This document shows positions 25,608 through 34,587 of a DNA stretch of 64,000 bases, piece by piece (the stretch's first letter is position 1; each line of letters opens with the position of its first letter). Position numbers and translations under genes: made by a program. The notes under the pieces are model-generated. The model had not been told where the DNA came from. It saw only the letters and a program-made list of their open reading frames with translations, and did no database searches. The stretch is from an uncultured beta proteobacterium (GTDB lineage: Bacteria > Pseudomonadota > Gammaproteobacteria > Burkholderiales > Burkholderiaceae_C): positions 1 to 64,000 of the forward strand of contig CAINUX010000130.1 in the NCBI GenBank assembly GCA_903853895.1, written 5' to 3'.

Positions 25608-26741
25608 GTGGCACGCCTGCAGCTAAAAAAGATTGAAAAGGTCTACCCAAATGGCTTCAAGGCCGTGCATGGCGTGGACCTGGAAGTGCGCGACGGCGAG
25701 TTCATGGTGTTCGTGGGTCCGTCCGGTTGCGCCAAAAGCACCTTGCTGCGCATGATTGCGGGCCTTGAGACCATCACCGGCGGCGAGCTGCACATCGGAG
25801 GGAAGCTGGTGAACCAATTGGCGCCCAAACAGCGTGGGATTGCCATGGTGTTCCAGAACTACGCGCTGTATCCCCACATGACGGTGTTTGAAAACCTGGC
25901 ATTCGGCTTGAAGCTGGCGGGCACCCCCAAGGCTGAAGTCACGCAACGTGTGCGCCATGCCGCGGGACTGTTGGAGATGGAGCACCTGCTGGAGCGCTAC
26001 CCCAAGCAACTGAGTGGCGGCCAAGCCCAGCGCGTTGCAGTGGGGCGTGCGATTGTGAAGAAGCCTGAAGTGTTTCTGTTTGACGAACCCCTGTCCAATC
26101 TGGATGCCAAGCTGCGCGCGGCCATGCGGGTGCGACTGACCGAGCTGCACCGCACGCTGCGCGAAACGGGTCAACCGGCCACGGTGGTCTATGTGACGCA
26201 TGACCAAGTCGAAGCCATGACCATGGGCGAGCGCATCTGTGTACTCAAGGATGGGGTGATCCAACAGGTGGACACGCCCACCGCGCTGTACGACCGGCCG
26301 GCCAATGCCTTCGTAGCGAGCTTCATTGGCTCACCGGAGATGAACATTGTCAACGCGCAATTGAAACCAGGCGACAACGGCGTCACGGTCGAACTCGGCG
26401 GACAGGTGTTGCGCCTTCCAGCAAGCAGGGCCGCGCAGCTCAACAGTGGCAGCGGCGCCGTGCAATTTGGTTTGCGCCCCGAGCATGTGTCCGCCGGACC
26501 ACGCCCCCAGGGCGACAGCGTCCCTGTGGAGGGAACGCTGCGTTTTGCCGAGCATATGGGCAGCGAGGTGTTTGTGCACTTCACGGTAGGCGACAACGCC
26601 ATGAGCGCGCGCGTGCCCGCTGACGAGCTACATGGCTTGCAGGATAAGGCCCGTGGTGCCGCCCACGTGTTCCATTTCCAGATGCAACGTGCCCACCTGT
26701 TTGAGGCACAGAGTGGCGTGAGCCTGTTGCGGTGCCCCTGA
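25608..26741 (+). CDS. togA: sugar ABC transporter ATPase (UgpC/MsmX type, TogA-like)
   Basis: The 377-residue ATPase has Walker A GPSGCAKST, Q-loop FQNYALYPHMTV, signature LSGGQAQR, Walker B VFLFDEPLSNLDA, the switch His in VTHDQ, and a C-terminal TOBE-type domain (about 240-370). It powers sugar import through the TogMN-like permeases. In Walker A the residue before the Lys is Ala instead of the usual Gly; the codon is GCC. The start is GTG with GGAG about ten bases upstream. The stop overlaps the ATG of the binding-protein gene (TGATG). Confidence 0.87.
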   Translation: MARLQLKKIEKVYPNGFKAVHGVDLEVRDGEFMVFVGPSGCAKSTLLRMIAGLETITGGELHIGGKLVNQLAPKQRGIAMVFQNYALYPHMTVFENLAFGLKLAGTPKAEVTQRVRHAAGLLEMEHLLERYPKQLSGGQAQRVAVGRAIVKKPEVFLFDEPLSNLDAKLRAAMRVRLTELHRTLRETGQPATVVYVTHDQVEAMTMGERICVLKDGVIQQVDTPTALYDRPANAFVASFIGSPEMNIVNAQLKPGDNGVTVELGGQVLRLPASRAAQLNSGSGAVQFGLRPEHVSAGPRPQGDSVPVEGTLRFAEHMGSEVFVHFTVGDNAMSARVPADELHGLQDKARGAAHVFHFQMQRAHLFEAQSGVSLLRCP

Positions 26742-28030
26742 TGCTGCAACGCCGAAACTTTGCCGCGCTGGCCTTGAGCCCCCTGGTGGTGTGGGCGCAG
26801 ACACCTGCCCCATCGGTGCTGCGTTTCGCCTGGTGGGGCGGCGCGAGTCGGCACGAGTCCACATTGAAGGCCATCGCGCTTTTTGAACAGCAAAACCCCG
26901 GACTCAAGGTGAAGGCCGAGTACATGGGTTTTCATGGCTACCTGGAGCGCCTCACCACACAAATTGCGGGCGGTTCCGAGCCCGATGTCATGCAGATCAA
27001 CTGGGCGTGGCTGGCCATGTTCTCCAAGCGGGGAAATGGCTTTGTCGATCTGGACAAGTACCGCTCAGTGTTGGCCCTGGACCAGTTCACACCGCAGGAT
27101 CTGGACGCTGGCCGGGTGGCCGGCAAACTTAATGCTTTGCCTTCCGCCTATACCGCCCGTGTCTTGCTGTGGAACAAGGCCAGTTTTGACCGTGCTGGAA
27201 TTGCCGTGCCAAAGACGTGGGACGAACTCTTCGCCGCCGGCCCGGTCTTCAAGGCAAGGCTTGGGGACCAGGCCTACCCACTGGACGGCGAGTTGTACGA
27301 CATGATGTTGTTGTCGCAGGCCTACGTGCAGCAGAAGCATGGAACACCGTATGTTGACCCGGTCGAGCCGAGGGTGGCCATGAGCCTTGCGACTGCGCTG
27401 GAATGGGTGCAAATCTACCGGCGCTTGATATCCGAACATGTGGCCACGCCACTACCCTTGCGTGCTAGTCTGGGCGGTGCAGACAAGGCCACGGAGCAGC
27501 AACAGGACTGGGTGGTTGGCAATTGGGCCGGCAACTTTGCGTGGGACTCGGCCATACCGCTGCGTGCGGCCACGCTGAACAAGCAACAAAACCTGGTGCT
27601 GGGGGAGTTTCCCACGCTGCCTGGCGCCAAGGTGAGCGGCATGTTTGGCCGCCCCAGTGTCATGCTGGCCGTCGGGCGCAACAGCAAGCAGCCGGAGCTG
27701 GCCGCGAAGCTGGTGAACTTTATGCTGACCGACCCACAGGCCGCGCGCATCCTGGGCAAGACCCGTGGTGTGCCCGCAGCCCGCAGCCAACTCGACGTGC
27801 TATTGCAGGCCAACAAAGTTCCTGCCATGGAACTGGCCGCGCATGAGCAGATCAAGAAACAGCGTGATGCGGGACGTGTTCCCGTGCCCGCACCGCTGTT
27901 CGAACATGCCCGCTTGCACAAGTTCATGCGGGAAGTGTTCGAGACCGTAGCCTACGGAAAAACGACCGACCAGGAGGCTGCCCGCCGCCTGGTGGATGAA
28001 GGCAACGCCCTGTTGAAACGCATCAAGTAA
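26741..28030 (+). CDS. togB: extracellular sugar-binding protein (TogB-like)
   Basis: The 429-residue product is a family 1 solute-binding protein: FAWWGGASRHESTLKAIALFEQQNPGLKVKAEYMG, then GGSEPDVMQINWAWLAMF. The N-terminus, MLQRRNFAALALSPLVVWAQ, has a twin-arginine pair followed by a hydrophobic stretch, so export may use the Tat route. It should deliver oligogalacturonides to the TogMN-like permeases. I prefer the ATG that overlaps the togA stop; a GTG nine bases upstream is possible. Confidence 0.83.
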   Translation: MLQRRNFAALALSPLVVWAQTPAPSVLRFAWWGGASRHESTLKAIALFEQQNPGLKVKAEYMGFHGYLERLTTQIAGGSEPDVMQINWAWLAMFSKRGNGFVDLDKYRSVLALDQFTPQDLDAGRVAGKLNALPSAYTARVLLWNKASFDRAGIAVPKTWDELFAAGPVFKARLGDQAYPLDGELYDMMLLSQAYVQQKHGTPYVDPVEPRVAMSLATALEWVQIYRRLISEHVATPLPLRASLGGADKATEQQQDWVVGNWAGNFAWDSAIPLRAATLNKQQNLVLGEFPTLPGAKVSGMFGRPSVMLAVGRNSKQPELAAKLVNFMLTDPQAARILGKTRGVPAARSQLDVLLQANKVPAMELAAHEQIKKQRDAGRVPVPAPLFEHARLHKFMREVFETVAYGKTTDQEAARRLVDEGNALLKRIK

Positions 28031-28035
28031 AGACC

Positions 28036-29199
28036 ATGAGCAAATCTACCCAACGCCAACTGAATTTTGTAGCCAAGAGCGATCCTGATACCGGTGCGCG
28101 CGTGACAAGGCTGACACCGACGGATATCACCTGCCACCGCAACTACTTCTACCAAAAGTGCTTCACCAAAGACGGCTCCAAGCTGATCTTTGCCGGTGAG
28201 TTCGGCCCCGGAAACGCCTGGAATTACCACCTGCTGGACCTCAACAGCCAGGTCGCCACGCAACTGACCGACCAGCGTGGTGAAAACACGTTTGGTGGCT
28301 TCATGAGCCCGGATGATCAACACCTCTATTTTGTGCGTGCGGAGCGTCAACTGATTCGGCTTGCGCTGTCGGACTTGAGTGAAGAGGTGGTCTACACCGT
28401 GCCACAGGGGTGGGTGGGCTATGGCACCTGGGTGTCCAACAGCGCCTGTACCAAGATGGTGGGCATCGAGATCCATGCGGACGACTGGTTCCCGCTCTCC
28501 GACTGGAAGAAGTTCCACGACATGTACCACGCCAAACCGCGGAGTCGCCTGATCCGCATCGACCTGGCCACGGGTCAGCGCGACGTCATTCTGGAAAAAC
28601 ACGGCTGGCTGGGTCATCCGCAGTACCAGCCCTTTCATGATGACACCGTGGCGTTTTGCCATGAGGGACCGCATGACCTGGTGGATGCGCGCATGTGGTT
28701 CATCAACGAAGACGGCACGAATCTGCGTTGCGGCAAGGTGCACCTGGAAGGCGAAGCTTGTACCCACGAATTCTGGGTGCCGGATGGCTCAAGCATGATC
28801 TATGTGTCGTACCTGAAGGGTCAGCGCGACCGCTGGATTTGCGCGCTCGACCCAGTCACGCTGGAAGACAAGAGGCTGATGTCCATGCCACCTTGCTCAC
28901 ATCTCATGAGCAACTTTAACGGCACGATGTTGGTGGGCGATGGCTGTGGCTCGCCTGCCGATGTCGCTGACGCGAGTAGCCACGACATCGTGACCGATCC
29001 GTTTTTGCATGTGTTTGACCTCAAGTCAGGCACTGTGCGCGCTGTCGCACACCACGATTCGTCGTGGCGGGTACACAAAGGCAGTCGTCAGGTGACGCAC
29101 CCGCATCCCTCGTTTACACCGGACGAGAAGCAGATCCTGTTCAGTTCCGACGCAGAAGGTGAACCGGCTCTCTATCTGGCGGATGTAGGCGCGCCATGA
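28036..29199 (+). CDS. ogl: oligogalacturonate lyase (PL22)
   Basis: Ogl cleaves short, often unsaturated, oligogalacturonides in the cytosol to unsaturated monomers for KdgF and KduI. The 387-residue product lacks a signal peptide and has the beta-propeller pattern of PL22: DITCHRNYFYQKCFTKDG, HPQYQPFHDDTVAFCHEGP, ACTHEFWVPDG and a late HPHPSFTPDEKQILFSSD. It lies 5 bp after the binding-protein gene and overlaps the next gene by 4 bp. Confidence 0.93.
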   Translation: MSKSTQRQLNFVAKSDPDTGARVTRLTPTDITCHRNYFYQKCFTKDGSKLIFAGEFGPGNAWNYHLLDLNSQVATQLTDQRGENTFGGFMSPDDQHLYFVRAERQLIRLALSDLSEEVVYTVPQGWVGYGTWVSNSACTKMVGIEIHADDWFPLSDWKKFHDMYHAKPRSRLIRIDLATGQRDVILEKHGWLGHPQYQPFHDDTVAFCHEGPHDLVDARMWFINEDGTNLRCGKVHLEGEACTHEFWVPDGSSMIYVSYLKGQRDRWICALDPVTLEDKRLMSMPPCSHLMSNFNGTMLVGDGCGSPADVADASSHDIVTDPFLHVFDLKSGTVRAVAHHDSSWRVHKGSRQVTHPHPSFTPDEKQILFSSDAEGEPALYLADVGAP

Positions 29200-31580
29200 G
29201 GCTTTGGGTGTGTCTCGTGGCCTGTTTGTCATGGATTGCTGCGGCGCAAGACGCCGCACGGCCCTGGTTGACGCCAGACGTCGCCCTCGAGTACACCGTG
29301 GCAATCTACCTGGCACAGGGACCATCGCCTTGGGCACCGGTTGAACCATCTGCGCTGCGTGGGTTGCGACCTGACTTTGTGGTGGCCGCAGACGGCGGTG
29401 GCACCCACAGAAGTCTGCAAGCGGCCTTGGATGCCGCCCCTTCCGCTGGTGTTGATTCACGCCGCTTTGTCATTGGTCTGACCCCCGGAATCTACCGGGG
29501 GCAAGTGTGTTTGCAGGCTAAGGCGCCGGTGGCCCTAGTGGGACTGGGGAGCCAGCCGGCTGATGTGCGAGTGGTGGCGTCACGCTACGCGGGCGAGCGC
29601 AAGCGCCCTGGCGTGGATACGGGCAATCCCTGCATGCCCGCGGCCAGCGCGTCAACCTATGGCACGTTCAGTAGTGCAACGTTGGCGATTTTCAGTGATG
29701 ACGTGCAGGTATCGAACCTGACGATCGAAAACGATGCCATGAATGGCGTGCGTGCTGGGGTTGGCTATCCGGTCGACGCCTCCGAAGCCGGTGGCGCGCA
29801 GGCCGTGGCACTGATGACCCAGGGCGACAGAATTCAGCTCGAAGGCGTCCACCTCCTGGGGCACCAGGACACACTCTATGTGCGTGCCACACCGGGCAAG
29901 GCCGGTGATCGGGTTTACGTGCACCAGAGTCTGGTGAGCGGAGATGTGGACTTCATTTTTGGCGCAGGCACGCTGGTGATTGACGGCAGCACCATTTTGA
30001 GCAGGGCCGGACGGCGTTCACCCGGGGAGGGTGGCTACGTATTGGCACCCAGCACGGTTCCGCAGACCGCCCGGGGCATCCTGGTCAACAACAGTCGCCT
30101 TATCAGTGAAGCCGGGTTGCGTGCTGGCGCCATTGCATTGGGCCGTGCATGGGACCAGGGTATTGCCAAGGGCGCCTGGCAAAAGAGCATTTCGCCGAAT
30201 GGCCAGGCCGTGGTGCGTGACAGCGTGCTGGGAGACCACCTGGGGCCTTGGGCGGCCTCCACTGCACGACGGCCTTTCAGTGCTTCTGGTGAACAAGCAA
30301 ACCGCCTGTGGGAGTGGAACAACCACCAAGCTGGAGCGGGCAACGTTGCGGACCAGAGCCCTGACTGGAGTCGCGAGACGCTGGCGCCACATGATGGCTG
30401 GGCCGCAGCACAGGGTGGCACGCTGGGCGGCGCCGAAGCCGATGTGAAGCACACGTACACGGTGCGCAACCGCTCAGAGCTGGTCGCCGCGCTGGCGCCC
30501 GGCGCGTACCCACGCGTCGTACGGATCATTGGCCGCATCGACCTGAGCACGGATGCCAATGGGCATGCATTGGGCTACGCGGATTACCGCGACCCTGCAT
30601 TCGATCAACAGGCCTTTCTGGCGGCCTATGACCCCATCGTCTGGGGCAAGAAGCCGCCCAGCGGGCCACAGGAGGATGCGAGGAAGCGATCGGTTGGCAA
30701 GCAAGCTGCGCAAGTGGTTGTGAAGGTGCCGTCGCGCACCACGCTGGTGGGTGTGGGAGACGCCGCCGCCATCGTCAATGGCAACCTGTTTTTGGATAAG
30801 GCGGACAACGTCATCATCCGCAACATCCACTTCTCGGATGCGTATGATTACTTTCCGGCCTGGGACCCCAAAGACAACGCCAACGGTGAGTGGAACTCGG
30901 AGTACGACAACATCACGTTGCGCGCCGCCACCCATGTCTGGATCGACCATTGCACGTTTGACGACGGACCACGGCCGGACGACGTCGAACCCGTTTTGTT
31001 CGGGCGTCGGGTCCAGCACCACGACGGCTTGTTGGACATCACACAGCAGTCGAACTGGGTGACTGTTTCGTGGAATCACTTTCGCGACCACGACAAGACG
31101 AGCCTGGTGGGCGGCGGTGACAGCCAGGCTCTGGACGTCGGCAAGCTCAAGGTTACCTTCCACCACAACTGGTACGAGCGCGTCCGTGAGCGTACGCCGC
31201 GCGTGCGGTATGGCGAAGTGCATGTGTACAACAACCTGTTCGAAGGGGGGGCTGACGGCCCATACCCCTATGGCTACTCGCTGGGGATTGGCTACCAATC
31301 CAGGATCTACAGCGAACGCAACGCCTGGGTGACGCCACCGACTGTGCAGTCCAGCCAGTTGCTGCGTGTCCTCAAAGGCCATCGCTTCATCGACAACGGG
31401 TCTACCCACAATGGTTTGGCGGTGGACCTGCAGGCGGAGTTGCGTGTGGACCACCCTGCCGTGAACTGGGTGGCTGATGTGGGGTGGACGCCCAGCCTTT
31501 TTCTGGCAATGGATAGTGTGTCGGACGTGCCTGCCCGGGTTCGGGCAGGAGCCGGTGCCGGACGTGGAAAGACAAATTGA
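29196..31580 (+). CDS. pectin methylesterase-pectate lyase fusion (CE8-PL1)
   Basis: One 794-residue frame joins two pectin enzymes. After a signal peptide (about 1-17), residues 55-375 are a CE8 methylesterase with GHQDTLY (222-228, Asp225), GDVDFIFG (249-256, Asp252 as nucleophile) and LGRAWD with Arg317. A linker (about 375-415) leads to a PL1 pectate lyase (about 418-765) with VWIDHCTFDDG (581-591), VSWNHFRDHDKTSLVG and RTPRVRYGEVHVYNN (from 666, with the catalytic-type Arg). The product should remove methyl groups and then cut the exposed polygalacturonate by beta-elimination in the periplasm or outside the cell. The frame is continuous with no internal stop. Confidence 0.92.
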   Translation: MRLWVCLVACLSWIAAAQDAARPWLTPDVALEYTVAIYLAQGPSPWAPVEPSALRGLRPDFVVAADGGGTHRSLQAALDAAPSAGVDSRRFVIGLTPGIYRGQVCLQAKAPVALVGLGSQPADVRVVASRYAGERKRPGVDTGNPCMPAASASTYGTFSSATLAIFSDDVQVSNLTIENDAMNGVRAGVGYPVDASEAGGAQAVALMTQGDRIQLEGVHLLGHQDTLYVRATPGKAGDRVYVHQSLVSGDVDFIFGAGTLVIDGSTILSRAGRRSPGEGGYVLAPSTVPQTARGILVNNSRLISEAGLRAGAIALGRAWDQGIAKGAWQKSISPNGQAVVRDSVLGDHLGPWAASTARRPFSASGEQANRLWEWNNHQAGAGNVADQSPDWSRETLAPHDGWAAAQGGTLGGAEADVKHTYTVRNRSELVAALAPGAYPRVVRIIGRIDLSTDANGHALGYADYRDPAFDQQAFLAAYDPIVWGKKPPSGPQEDARKRSVGKQAAQVVVKVPSRTTLVGVGDAAAIVNGNLFLDKADNVIIRNIHFSDAYDYFPAWDPKDNANGEWNSEYDNITLRAATHVWIDHCTFDDGPRPDDVEPVLFGRRVQHHDGLLDITQQSNWVTVSWNHFRDHDKTSLVGGGDSQALDVGKLKVTFHHNWYERVRERTPRVRYGEVHVYNNLFEGGADGPYPYGYSLGIGYQSRIYSERNAWVTPPTVQSSQLLRVLKGHRFIDNGSTHNGLAVDLQAELRVDHPAVNWVADVGWTPSLFLAMDSVSDVPARVRAGAGAGRGKTN

Positions 31581-31582
31581 CC

Positions 31583-32977
31583 ATGCAAAGCTTTATGGAC
31601 CACAATTTCCTGCTCGATACGGAAGTTGCACAACAACTCTACCGGGAGGTCGCAGCAGACCTGCCCATCATCGACTACCACTCGCATTTGCAGCAGGGTG
31701 AGATCGCAGCCAAAAAGCAGTTCCGCAACATCGCGGAGCTGTGGCTGGCCGGTGACCACTACAAGTGGCGGCTGATGCGCAGCGCCGGCGTGGGTGAAGA
31801 CTTCATCACCGGAGCCCAAAGTGATGAGGCCAAGTTTCTGGCGTTTTGTCGCGTGTTGCCGCTGGCTGTCGGCAATCCGATTTATCACTGGTGCCATTTG
31901 GAACTGCAACGCCTGTTTGGAATCACGCTCTCCGTCAACTCGACCAATGCGCCCCGCATCTGGGAACAGGCGAACGCACGCCTGGCCACCATGACCTGCT
32001 GGACGCTGCTGGAACAGGCGAAGGTCGAAGTGGTGTGCACCACGGACGACCCGGTGGACGACCTGGCGCAGCACGAAGTGATTGCCCGCTCAGAACTGTC
32101 GACCCGCGTGCTGCCGGCGTTTCGCCCCGATGCCGCCATGCGCATTAACCGGCCCGGCTTCGTGGAGTATCTGGCAACACTGGGCACGGTGACGGGCTCA
32201 CGCATCGCACGCTATGCGGATCTGGTGGCGGCACTGGCTGACCGTGTCGCCTATTTTCACCAGCACGGCGCACGCATCTCGGACCACGCCATCGACTTGC
32301 CCATCAGTTGTGACGCTGTGTCCGTTGATGCGTGTGAGGCGCTAATGTCTAAACGTCTGTCTGGTGCCATCCTTAGCGAGGCCGAGCAGGCCGCATTCCA
32401 GCGTGGACTGCTGCAGGACCTGGGCGCCATCTATGCCCGCCACGGGTGGGCGATGTGCCTGCACATCGGTGCGCAGCGCAACAACAGCCAGCGCGGCATG
32501 CAGATGGTGGGGCCCGATACCGGCTACGACGCCATTTCGGACGCTGGCCATAGCCGCGGTATAGCCGGTCTGCTGGATGCGCTGGACGCCGACGGCTTGT
32601 TGCCCAAGACCATGCTGTTTTGCCTGAACCCGGCCATGAACGAAATGCTGGCGGCATTGATCGGCTGCTTCCAGGACGGCAGCGTAGCCGGCAAGGTGCA
32701 AATGGGACCTGCCTGGTGGTTCAACGACCACAAGGACGGCAACCTGCGCCAACTGCGCGCGCTGGCCAACCATGGTGTTTTGGGCACCTTTGTCGGCATG
32801 GTGACCGATTCGCGCAGCTTTGCGTCCTATCCGCGCCATGACTACTTCCGCCGCCTGCTGTGCCGTCAGCTGGGGCGTTGGGTGACCGATGGCGAGTACC
32901 CCGATGACCAGCAGGCGTTGGAAACCATTGTCCGCGGTGTCTGCTATGACAACGCCAAGCGGTACTTTGCGCTATGA
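31583..32977 (+). CDS. uxaC: glucuronate/galacturonate isomerase
   Basis: UxaC converts D-galacturonate to tagaturonate (and glucuronate to fructuronate). The 464-residue product has the expected length and motifs: DYHSHLQQGEIA (metal His pair), NIAELWLAGDHYKWRLMR, TTDDPVDDL, and a late MVTDSRSFASYPRHDYFRR. The ATG at 31583 lies just after the upstream stop; a TTG six bases earlier is in frame. It begins uxaC-uxaA-uxaB with 4-bp overlaps between genes. Confidence 0.95.
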   Translation: MQSFMDHNFLLDTEVAQQLYREVAADLPIIDYHSHLQQGEIAAKKQFRNIAELWLAGDHYKWRLMRSAGVGEDFITGAQSDEAKFLAFCRVLPLAVGNPIYHWCHLELQRLFGITLSVNSTNAPRIWEQANARLATMTCWTLLEQAKVEVVCTTDDPVDDLAQHEVIARSELSTRVLPAFRPDAAMRINRPGFVEYLATLGTVTGSRIARYADLVAALADRVAYFHQHGARISDHAIDLPISCDAVSVDACEALMSKRLSGAILSEAEQAAFQRGLLQDLGAIYARHGWAMCLHIGAQRNNSQRGMQMVGPDTGYDAISDAGHSRGIAGLLDALDADGLLPKTMLFCLNPAMNEMLAALIGCFQDGSVAGKVQMGPAWWFNDHKDGNLRQLRALANHGVLGTFVGMVTDSRSFASYPRHDYFRRLLCRQLGRWVTDGEYPDDQQALETIVRGVCYDNAKRYFAL

Positions 32978-34587
32978 CGGACACCCGTGGCAAAGTGCTG
33001 TGCATTCACCCGGATGACGACATGCTGGTCGCGTTGGTCGATTTGCATCCGGGCGAAACCGTAGAGTGGGCGCAGCAACCGTTGTGCATCCGCACGACGG
33101 TACAGCGCAAACACAAGGTCGCGCGGCGTGATTGTGCACCCGGCGACATCCTGCGCCTGTATGGCACACCGGTCGGCAAAGCCACGAAGCCCATTGGGAC
33201 GGGTTGTGCGGTCACGATTGACAACCTGGAGCACTATGCACCCGCGCCAGTGCTCCATGCGGATACACCGGCGCCGGTCTGGAGTGCTCCCGACGTTGCA
33301 CGCTGGCATCAGGCGACCTTCCAGGGCGTGGTCCGCGCCGACGGACGGGTCGGAACGGCCAACCACTGGCTCATCTTTCCATTGGTGTTTTGCGAAAACC
33401 GCAATGTCGAACAACTGCGTGACGCCCTGGTGCGACCGCTGGGGTATGGCCAGGACGATCTGGCGGACTTCACGCGCTCGCTGTTGGGGGGTACCGCTTC
33501 CACTGCTACGGTGACGCGGCCGTTTCCCAACGTGGACGGAGTCCGCATCATTACCCACCAGGGGGGCTGCGGCGGCACGCGCGCCGATGCGCGCTCGTTG
33601 TGCCGCATTCTGGCCGCCTATGCCGATCACCCTAACGTGGCCGGCGTCACCGTGTTCAGCCTGGGTTGCCAGAACGCACAGGTTGACATGTTCAAGGCGG
33701 CCCTGGCCGAGAAGAATCCGCAATTTGACAAGCCCTGCCTGATCTATGAACAGCAGAAGTGGGAGGGCGGCGAAGCGGCCATGATGAAGGCCGTGGTGGG
33801 GGACACGCTCAAGGAACTGGCCGTGGCCAATGAGGTTCGCCGCCAGCCGGTGCCACTCTCGCACCTGCGCATTGGCGTCAAGTGTGGGGGTTCCGACGGC
33901 TTCTCCGGCATCACGGCAAACCCGGTTTTGGGGCTGGTCTCGGACCGACTGGTGGCACTGGGTGGCGCATCCATTCTGTCGGAGTTTCCAGAACTCTGCG
34001 GTGTCGAGTCCAGCCTGATGGCACGCTGCGTGCACGCATCTGACCAGCAGCGCTTTGTGGATTTGATGCACGACTTTGAGACCCGCGCGCATGCCGCGGG
34101 GACGACCTTTGCCGACAACCCCAGCCCGGGCAATATTCGCGATGGCCTGATCACCGACGCCATGAAGTCTGCCGGGGCCGCGCGCAAGGGTGGTAGCTCA
34201 CCCATCGTTTCCGTGCTGGACTATGGCGAGGTCGCTACGCAGCCTGGGCTGTCCCTGTTGTGCGCACCGGGCAACGACGTGGAGTCAGTGACGGCACTGG
34301 TTGCGGCGGGCGCCAATGTCGTGCTGTTCACCACCGGACTGGGCACCCCCACTGGCAACCCGATCGCACCGGTCGTCAAGGTGTCCAGCAACACCGATGT
34401 CGCCACGCGCCTGTCCGAACTGATTGACTTTGACTGCGGCAGCATTCTGCAGGGCGTCGACCCTGAAGGCTTGGCCGATGCGCTACTGGAGCAGATTGTG
34501 GCAACCGCCTCCGGGCAAACGCAGACCCAGGCCGACCGGTTGGGTCAACACGACTTCATCTTCTGGCGGCGCGACATCTCGCTATGA
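32974..34587 (+). CDS. uxaA: altronate dehydratase
   Basis: UxaA dehydrates D-altronate to 2-keto-3-deoxygluconate. The 537-residue product has an N-terminal SAF-type domain (about 10-90) and a large C-terminal domain with THQGGCGGTRADARSLC, SLGCQNAQ and KCGGSDGFSGITANP, typical of the iron-dependent UxaA/GarD family. It overlaps uxaC and uxaB by 4 bp each, so the three enzymes are probably translated together. Confidence 0.95.
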   Translation: MTDTRGKVLCIHPDDDMLVALVDLHPGETVEWAQQPLCIRTTVQRKHKVARRDCAPGDILRLYGTPVGKATKPIGTGCAVTIDNLEHYAPAPVLHADTPAPVWSAPDVARWHQATFQGVVRADGRVGTANHWLIFPLVFCENRNVEQLRDALVRPLGYGQDDLADFTRSLLGGTASTATVTRPFPNVDGVRIITHQGGCGGTRADARSLCRILAAYADHPNVAGVTVFSLGCQNAQVDMFKAALAEKNPQFDKPCLIYEQQKWEGGEAAMMKAVVGDTLKELAVANEVRRQPVPLSHLRIGVKCGGSDGFSGITANPVLGLVSDRLVALGGASILSEFPELCGVESSLMARCVHASDQQRFVDLMHDFETRAHAAGTTFADNPSPGNIRDGLITDAMKSAGAARKGGSSPIVSVLDYGEVATQPGLSLLCAPGNDVESVTALVAAGANVVLFTTGLGTPTGNPIAPVVKVSSNTDVATRLSELIDFDCGSILQGVDPEGLADALLEQIVATASGQTQTQADRLGQHDFIFWRRDISL

